A stretch of 64,000 nt of DNA, from the NCBI GenBank assembly GCA_023386345.1, contig JAEWJT010000002.1:1-64000 (forward strand), in the 5' to 3' direction. This DNA comes from Bacillota bacterium. GTDB taxonomy: Bacteria > Bacillota > Clostridia > Tissierellales > Sedimentibacteraceae. The notes beneath the pieces were generated by a model, which searched no databases, was not told the DNA's origin, and saw only the letters and a list, made by a program, of their open reading frames with translations. The position numbers and the translations under genes are program-made. Shown piece after piece: positions 59,581 through 64,000 of the stretch (the stretch's first letter is position 1; the number at the start of each line of letters is the position of its first letter).

Positions 59581-62500
59581 TTATTTAGAGAATATCTTAA
59601 TACCTGTTGTATCAAAGTATCTTACTGTCTCAGGCAATAACTCGTATGACGCTTCTTGACCGCTTGAAGTAACTATTGTGTCGTCTGCTAGCTTAATATA
59701 AACTACTTTTCCTGTGTTATACCATTCAAGAAGTTTTTCTTGTGCATAAGCATCAGTATTTAGATAATTTATATCAAAGGCTTCATCTCCTATGATAACT
59801 GCACTCACTGGTAGGTTTTGCATTCCACCAATCAATGTCAATCTTCCATTAGCTATTTGTGTATGAGTTACTCCATTCTTCTCAAATATTACTTCTATTT
59901 GTAAGTCTGATGCTGCTACAGTTCCATCTGCTGTAAATGTTGCTGTGTAAAGACCAGACTGAGTTTCTTGCATTGCATTACCAGGTCTATTGCTTAAAGC
60001 TCCAAATGGAAGCATAATTCTGTAGTAAGCATTGCCGCCGTAAGGTGCATTGAAGCTTATTACTATTTGCTCTCCTGAAGTAAGCTGTATATCATTATTT
60101 GGAAGTAGATTTGTAATTCCTACAGGCTCAGGATTAGTTCCACCTGCTTGAATTATTACTTTTCCGTCTGCAAATTCTGTAATCTCATGACCGAATGCGC
60201 TTATATAAACAACCTCAACAAGCAAGCTTGCAGCCTCTGTTCCTTCTGGAACTGTCCATGTACCAGTGTACAATCCATCATTGTCAGTCATTGGAATGCC
60301 TATCTCATTGTTTCCCGTTTGGTTTGTTCCAAATGGCACCATCAATCTAAAGTATCCTTGACCTCCTGCCGGAGCGTTAAAGCTTACAGTAAGTGTTTGA
60401 CCTGCGCTTAATGTAACATCTTGATTAGGTAAGATATTTGTTATAGCTGGAGCCTGAAGCTGTGCTACTACTGTTCTTACTACTGTTGTTACATTGCCTG
60501 CTAGATCTGTTGCTTTTACTGTAATTGTATTTGTTCCATTAACAAGCATTACTTTCTCATCAAAATTACCATTTTCTGGCAACGCAATTTCTTTACCATT
60601 TACTTCAAATTTTGCTACCTTGATATTGTCTGTTACATTTCCTATAACATGGATTAATTCAACATTAACCTTAGCATTATCAAGAGGAGTTTCTACTGTT
60701 AAAGCAGGTGCTGCTTTGTCTTTTATAACTACTACTGGTGCTGATGGCTCTGTTTCTGCTCCGTTTAATTCTGCGCTTACTCTTATTGTATTTTCATCAG
60801 CTGGTAAATTAAGCTGTGCTGAAAATACTGCATTTGCAGAATCTACAGAAGTTATTTTCTCGCCATTTACATAAATATTTGCTTTTCCATCTGCTGTCAA
60901 TCTTCCTTCAACAGTTATTGTATCTTGATTTGTATAGCTTAGCTCTGGCAGATTTGTTATAACAGGAACGTCCATTGCATATTCCATTCTTGCTCTAATC
61001 ATCAATCCACCATTGATATCTTCTGCACTTATAAGCTTGAATTCTCCAGCTACATTCATATATGATCTGTCACCATGTGGTGAGCTTTCATCTATACCTA
61101 TTCCTGGGCACTGTGTTCCTATACCGTCTTGTATTGATGATATATAGAAATCCTCGTTTGTCGCAAACCCAAAGCTTGACAAATCTATATAGTTCCATTC
61201 TCCTCTTACTACATTTTGGAATATAGGTGCGCCTACTTGATATGGCTGACCATTTGCATTTAACCCATATATAGTAAAGCCTATCTTATTTCCTCCTGGT
61301 GTTGGCCATGATGAGTTCCAAATAAATACATTAGCACCCTTTACTTTTCCGTATTGGGATGGAGTAAATCTTACTGCCAATCCGTTGCCCGCTGCATTTA
61401 ATACCAAAGCATTTTCACCAGTTCCATCATCGTAAACTATTTCATCCTCATAGCCTACAAATTTCTTTAAGCCTATTTGAACATCAATTGTTTCGTTGCC
61501 AACTACTGTTACTCTTGCTTCACCAGATTCAAACCCGTCTGCTCTGACTTTCAATGTATAATCTCCTTCATATACATTGTTAATCACAAAGTTTCCGTTT
61601 TCGTCTGCTGTAACAGGAGCTACTTTTGGATCTTCTGCTATTCTTATAACTGCATAAGCCGCAGGAGTTTCATAGTATCTGTCAAATACTGTTCCAGTTA
61701 TTGTTCCTTGTGGTTTAGACTCTAATACAAAATTAGCCTTTGTATTTTCTCCATCATATACTGTTGCCGATTTCTCTAATGAATAATAACCATAAGCTTC
61801 AGCAATTAGAGTGTATGTTCCTATTGGAGCTCTCATTGAGAATTTACCTGTAATAGGATCAACTTTAACGCTTCTGCCAGTTTCTTTTATTGTTACTACT
61901 GCATCAGATGCAGGAATACCTGCAAATACCATTGGCATATTTTGAACTTCTTTGTCTTCTATCGTTTTTATTGCAGATGACGGACTAACTAGTGGTTCAC
62001 CCATGTTAATTCTATAATCACCAGCAGATGGTTTAACTAATGGTTCACCCATTTCTACTTTAATAAGCTTTGTCTCTTTTAATTTCATCGCTGTAGGGTC
62101 GACTTTTTTAAGAGTAGCTTTTTTTGCAGCTTGTAAATTAGCTTGAGGAGTGCCTGATGTTGTAGTATAATCTACAATAGCTCTCATCATTAAAGCTCCG
62201 GAAAAGTCTTCTGGTACATTTAAGTCTTCAAATACTCCGCTAACTAGCATATATGACCTATCCCAACCAGAATCTTCATTATCATCTATTGATGTTCCTG
62301 GGCAATTTGTGCCTACAGTATCTTGAATAGTTGATATATAGAAATCCTCGTCTGTGATGAAGTTAATGCTTGAAAGATCTATAGTATTCCAGCCGCCTCT
62401 TACCAAGTTATCAACATATATAGTTGAGCCAACTTGTTCTTGATTTGCGTTAAATATAGCAAATCCAAGTCTATTTCCTCCTGGTGATGGCCAATCATTG

Positions 62501-64000
62501 CCATATAAGTTTATCTTCAATGATTGAACCTTTCCGAGTTGAGAAGGAGTAAATCTTACTGCAAGACCGTTGCCTGCTGCGTTCATAGTTGTAGCATTTT
62601 CAAGTGTACCATCATCATAAATCAATTCTTCGCCATCAATTGGCTCTGGTGCTACATAAGCAATGCCCATTACTGATACATCATCTATGTACCATCCATC
62701 ATATACTGTTGAGCTGTCTGAATGGAATAAGAATCTTATTTTTACAGTTTCTCCAGTATAGTCTGCCAATGATATCTCTCTGTTCACCCATGCTTTAACT
62801 CTTGTGCCATATTTTCCGCCAGGAGTTATATTGGTCCATGTAGCTCCGTCATTCTTAGATATCATTATTTGACCGTAATCCCAAAGAGTTGTAGTTCCTT
62901 CCATGTCAACCCACTCATTGAAAATCAACATAGCTTCTTTATCTTCCGGAATTGTTATAGCAGGTGATTCTATATAAGCATCTGTGCCATTAACATAAGT
63001 TCCTGAAAGATTTGTTGCCCATAATTTTGTTCCTGAGCTTGCAGCCATAGGTCCTGTTGTAGGTACGCCCCACTGCCATGGATTTTGTGTTCCCGCTGTT
63101 CTTCCTGATACAAATCCACCGTCATTATTTTCAAAATCCGAGCTAAACAAAGTAACTGCTTCAACTGCTACAGCTGATACTTCTTGTGAATAAGCACTTA
63201 CATTTTGTGCAAAGTCTTCTGAAGTTAAAACATAATAATATGTTGTGCCTACAGTTAAATCTGTATCCAAATAATTATTGTTTACTGTATCTGCTAGCTT
63301 AACATATCCTTCGCCTGCTGTTTCAGAACGATAGATATTATAGTGTGATATGTCTGCGTCTGGTGAATGATTCCAGCTTAGTTTAATTCCTGTTAGGCTT
63401 GCTTTTGCAATTAAATTAGTCGGAATTGCTGGTGCGTCGTTATCAGCCGCCAATAATCTTACATTATCTATATACCAGCCTGCTGCTTGACCTGAAGTGT
63501 TAGAAGTAAAGTTAAATGCTACAAATACAGGATTTGCTGATCCTATATAATCGTTAAGATTTACCATTGCTTCTTTCCACTCTGTTCTTACACCTGTTAT
63601 TGCAGGTCTTACAGGTGTCCAAGTTTCACCAAAATTGTTAGTTACTAATAAGTAACCAAAATCAGATGCTGCTATATTGTACCACTCATAGAATCTTAAA
63701 GAAGCAGTTTCTAGGCTTGCACTTCTTAAGTCTATTGGCGGACTTACCAACCAGCTATTTGCACTGTTTGGATAATTTTCACTTAGTTTTGTTGCAGCAA
63801 GTTTTTCTCCCTCATATGCTGTAGGTCCTACACTTGTTGGAACTCCAATTTCCCATGCTCCGTCAATTATCCAACCATTATAGTCTTGTTCAAAGCCTTG
63901 TGTGTATGTTCCTGGGATTATACCAAATTTTATTTGTATCTTATAATCTGGTGTAACTACTACATCCCCTGCATAGTCTCTTACTTTTATCTTGTATACT
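59581..64000 (-). CDS. Very large secreted multidomain protein (C-terminal part, continues past the right edge)
   Basis: At least 1473 codons remain open to the window edge; the TTG near 63750 is internal (the frame reads through NSANSWLVSPPID), so the gene is 5' truncated by the window. Visible in order: choice-of-anchor-J-like beta domains (WYIDNVRLL, GWYIDDVSVMG), a fibronectin III module (IKLSWNHSPDADISHYNIYR), two long repeats starting DDGT-ENA (with AAGNGLAVRFTPSQ), carboxypeptidase-regulatory-like domains, Ig-like cadherin modules (DNIKVAKFEVNGKEI), two ITNLLPN repeats, and no LPXTG or SLH tail. The layout resembles the C-terminal part of bacillopeptidase F/immune-inhibitor-type secreted proteases, but no catalytic domain is in view. 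Confidence 0.85.
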   Translation of the reverse strand, partial: VYKIKVRDYAGDVVVTPDYKIQIKFGIIPGTYTQGFEQDYNGWIIDGAWEIGVPTSVGPTAYEGEKLAATKLSENYPNSANSWLVSPPIDLRSASLETASLRFYEWYNIAASDFGYLLVTNNFGETWTPVRPAITGVRTEWKEAMVNLNDYIGSANPVFVAFNFTSNTSGQAAGWYIDNVRLLAADNDAPAIPTNLIAKASLTGIKLSWNHSPDADISHYNIYRSETAGEGYVKLADTVNNNYLDTDLTVGTTYYYVLTSEDFAQNVSAYSQEVSAVAVEAVTLFSSDFENNDGGFVSGRTAGTQNPWQWGVPTTGPMAASSGTKLWATNLSGTYVNGTDAYIESPAITIPEDKEAMLIFNEWVDMEGTTTLWDYGQIMISKNDGATWTNITPGGKYGTRVKAWVNREISLADYTGETVKIRFLFHSDSSTVYDGWYIDDVSVMGIAYVAPEPIDGEELIYDDGTLENATTMNAAGNGLAVRFTPSQLGKVQSLKINLYGNDWPSPGGNRLGFAIFNANQEQVGSTIYVDNLVRGGWNTIDLSSINFITDEDFYISTIQDTVGTNCPGTSIDDNEDSGWDRSYMLVSGVFEDLNVPEDFSGALMMRAIVDYTTTSGTPQANLQAAKKATLKKVDPTAMKLKETKLIKVEMGEPLVKPSAGDYRINMGEPLVSPSSAIKTIEDKEVQNMPMVFAGIPASDAVVTIKETGRSVKVDPITGKFSMRAPIGTYTLIAEAYGYYSLEKSATVYDGENTKANFVLESKPQGTITGTVFDRYYETPAAYAVIRIAEDPKVAPVTADENGNFVINNVYEGDYTLKVRADGFESGEARVTVVGNETIDVQIGLKKFVGYEDEIVYDDGTGENALVLNAAGNGLAVRFTPSQYGKVKGANVFIWNSSWPTPGGNKIGFTIYGLNANGQPYQVGAPIFQNVVRGEWNYIDLSSFGFATNEDFYISSIQDGIGTQCPGIGIDESSPHGDRSYMNVAGEFKLISAEDINGGLMIRARMEYAMDVPVITNLPELSYTNQDTITVEGRLTADGKANIYVNGEKITSVDSANAVFSAQLNLPADENTIRVSAELNGAETEPSAPVVVIKDKAAPALTVETPLDNAKVNVELIHVIGNVTDNIKVAKFEVNGKEIALPENGNFDEKVMLVNGTNTITVKATDLAGNVTTVVRTVVAQLQAPAITNILPNQDVTLSAGQTLTVSFNAPAGGQGYFRLMVPFGTNQTGNNEIGIPMTDNDGLYTGTWTVPEGTEAASLLVEVVYISAFGHEITEFADGKVIIQAGGTNPEPVGITNLLPNNDIQLTSGEQIVISFNAPYGGNAYYRIMLPFGALSNRPGNAMQETQSGLYTATFTADGTVAASDLQIEVIFEKNGVTHTQIANGRLTLIGGMQNLPVSAVIIGDEAFDINYLNTDAYAQEKLLEWYNTGKVVYIKLADDTIVTSSGQEASYELLPETVRYFDTTGIKIFSK

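Noticed and set aside
1..64000. CRISPR arrays, tRNA genes, prophage or restriction-modification systems
   Set aside because: No regularly spaced repeats, no cloverleaf ending in CCA, and no integrase, terminase, methylase or cas-like genes were seen.

Overview
This window comes from a low-GC (about 30%), endospore-forming Gram-positive bacterium, probably an anaerobic clostridium of the Peptostreptococcaceae type. The grounds are the AT-rich codon use, the sporulation genes spoVT, spoVG and a ytvI-like gene, a Leu T-box leader, 2[4Fe-4S] ferredoxin, SLH-anchored surface proteins, and two blocks that follow Bacillus/Clostridium chromosomal order. Species cannot be fixed from the sequence alone. 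Nearly all genes read leftward (minus strand).

Layout on the + coordinate: (1) 35-213, two tandem copies of a strong leftward promoter, probably feeding an rRNA operon just outside the window. (2) 247-3510, murI, an EamA transporter, rlmH, and a rightward, degenerate CobS-like membrane protein. (3) 3545-4745, a compositionally foreign cassette: a hypothetical protein, a VOC protein and an upstream hairpin-rich element that looks non-coding. (4) 4763-9814, an LTA-synthase-like gene and leuS with its T-box. (5) 9839-12680, an ABC-2 exporter operon behind a structured terminator leader (candidate riboswitch). (6) 12751-18440, CoA-disulfide reductase/rhodanese, a MalY/PatB lyase, an amidohydrolase and a PHP phosphatase. 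(7) 18530-19277, an orphan Cys-containing gene and a short ferredoxin. (8) 19396-24190, the yaaT-holB-yaaQ-tmk-yaaO block (yaaR missing), with a Cys-rich N-terminal tail on YaaT/RicT. (9) 24341-34649, a small membrane ORF, a beta-CASP hydrolase, and the spoVT-prsA-mfd-pth-glmU-spoVG-purR block, in which glmU is only the C-terminal acetyltransferase half and prs is absent. (10) 34764-44843, a purine nucleoside import and breakdown operon: deoD, an ADP-ribosylglycohydrolase homologue, a BMP-type ABC transporter (four genes), a nucleoside hydrolase, ribokinase, and possibly a DUF4397 gene. (11) 44954-48571, murA and a rightward PadR/DUF1700/DUF4097 envelope module. (12) 48777-64000, a lipid kinase, two c-di-GMP-type signalling proteins with degenerate domains, a GH18-SLH spore/cell-wall hydrolase, a YtvI-like permease, a lipoprotein, mnmA, an unrecognised nuclease-like/winged-helix protein, and the C-terminal part of a very large secreted multidomain protein that runs off the right edge.

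The main themes are wall and envelope upkeep, purine salvage under PurR-type control, and the housekeeping cluster near the origin. The points most worth a second look are the structured element at 4480-4740, the leader at 12536-12655, the split glmU, the ADP-ribosylglycohydrolase in the nucleoside operon, the Cys-every-third-residue tail of RicT, the degenerate CobS, and a family of small dispersed hairpin repeats. All homology calls are from reading motifs; no database search was run.
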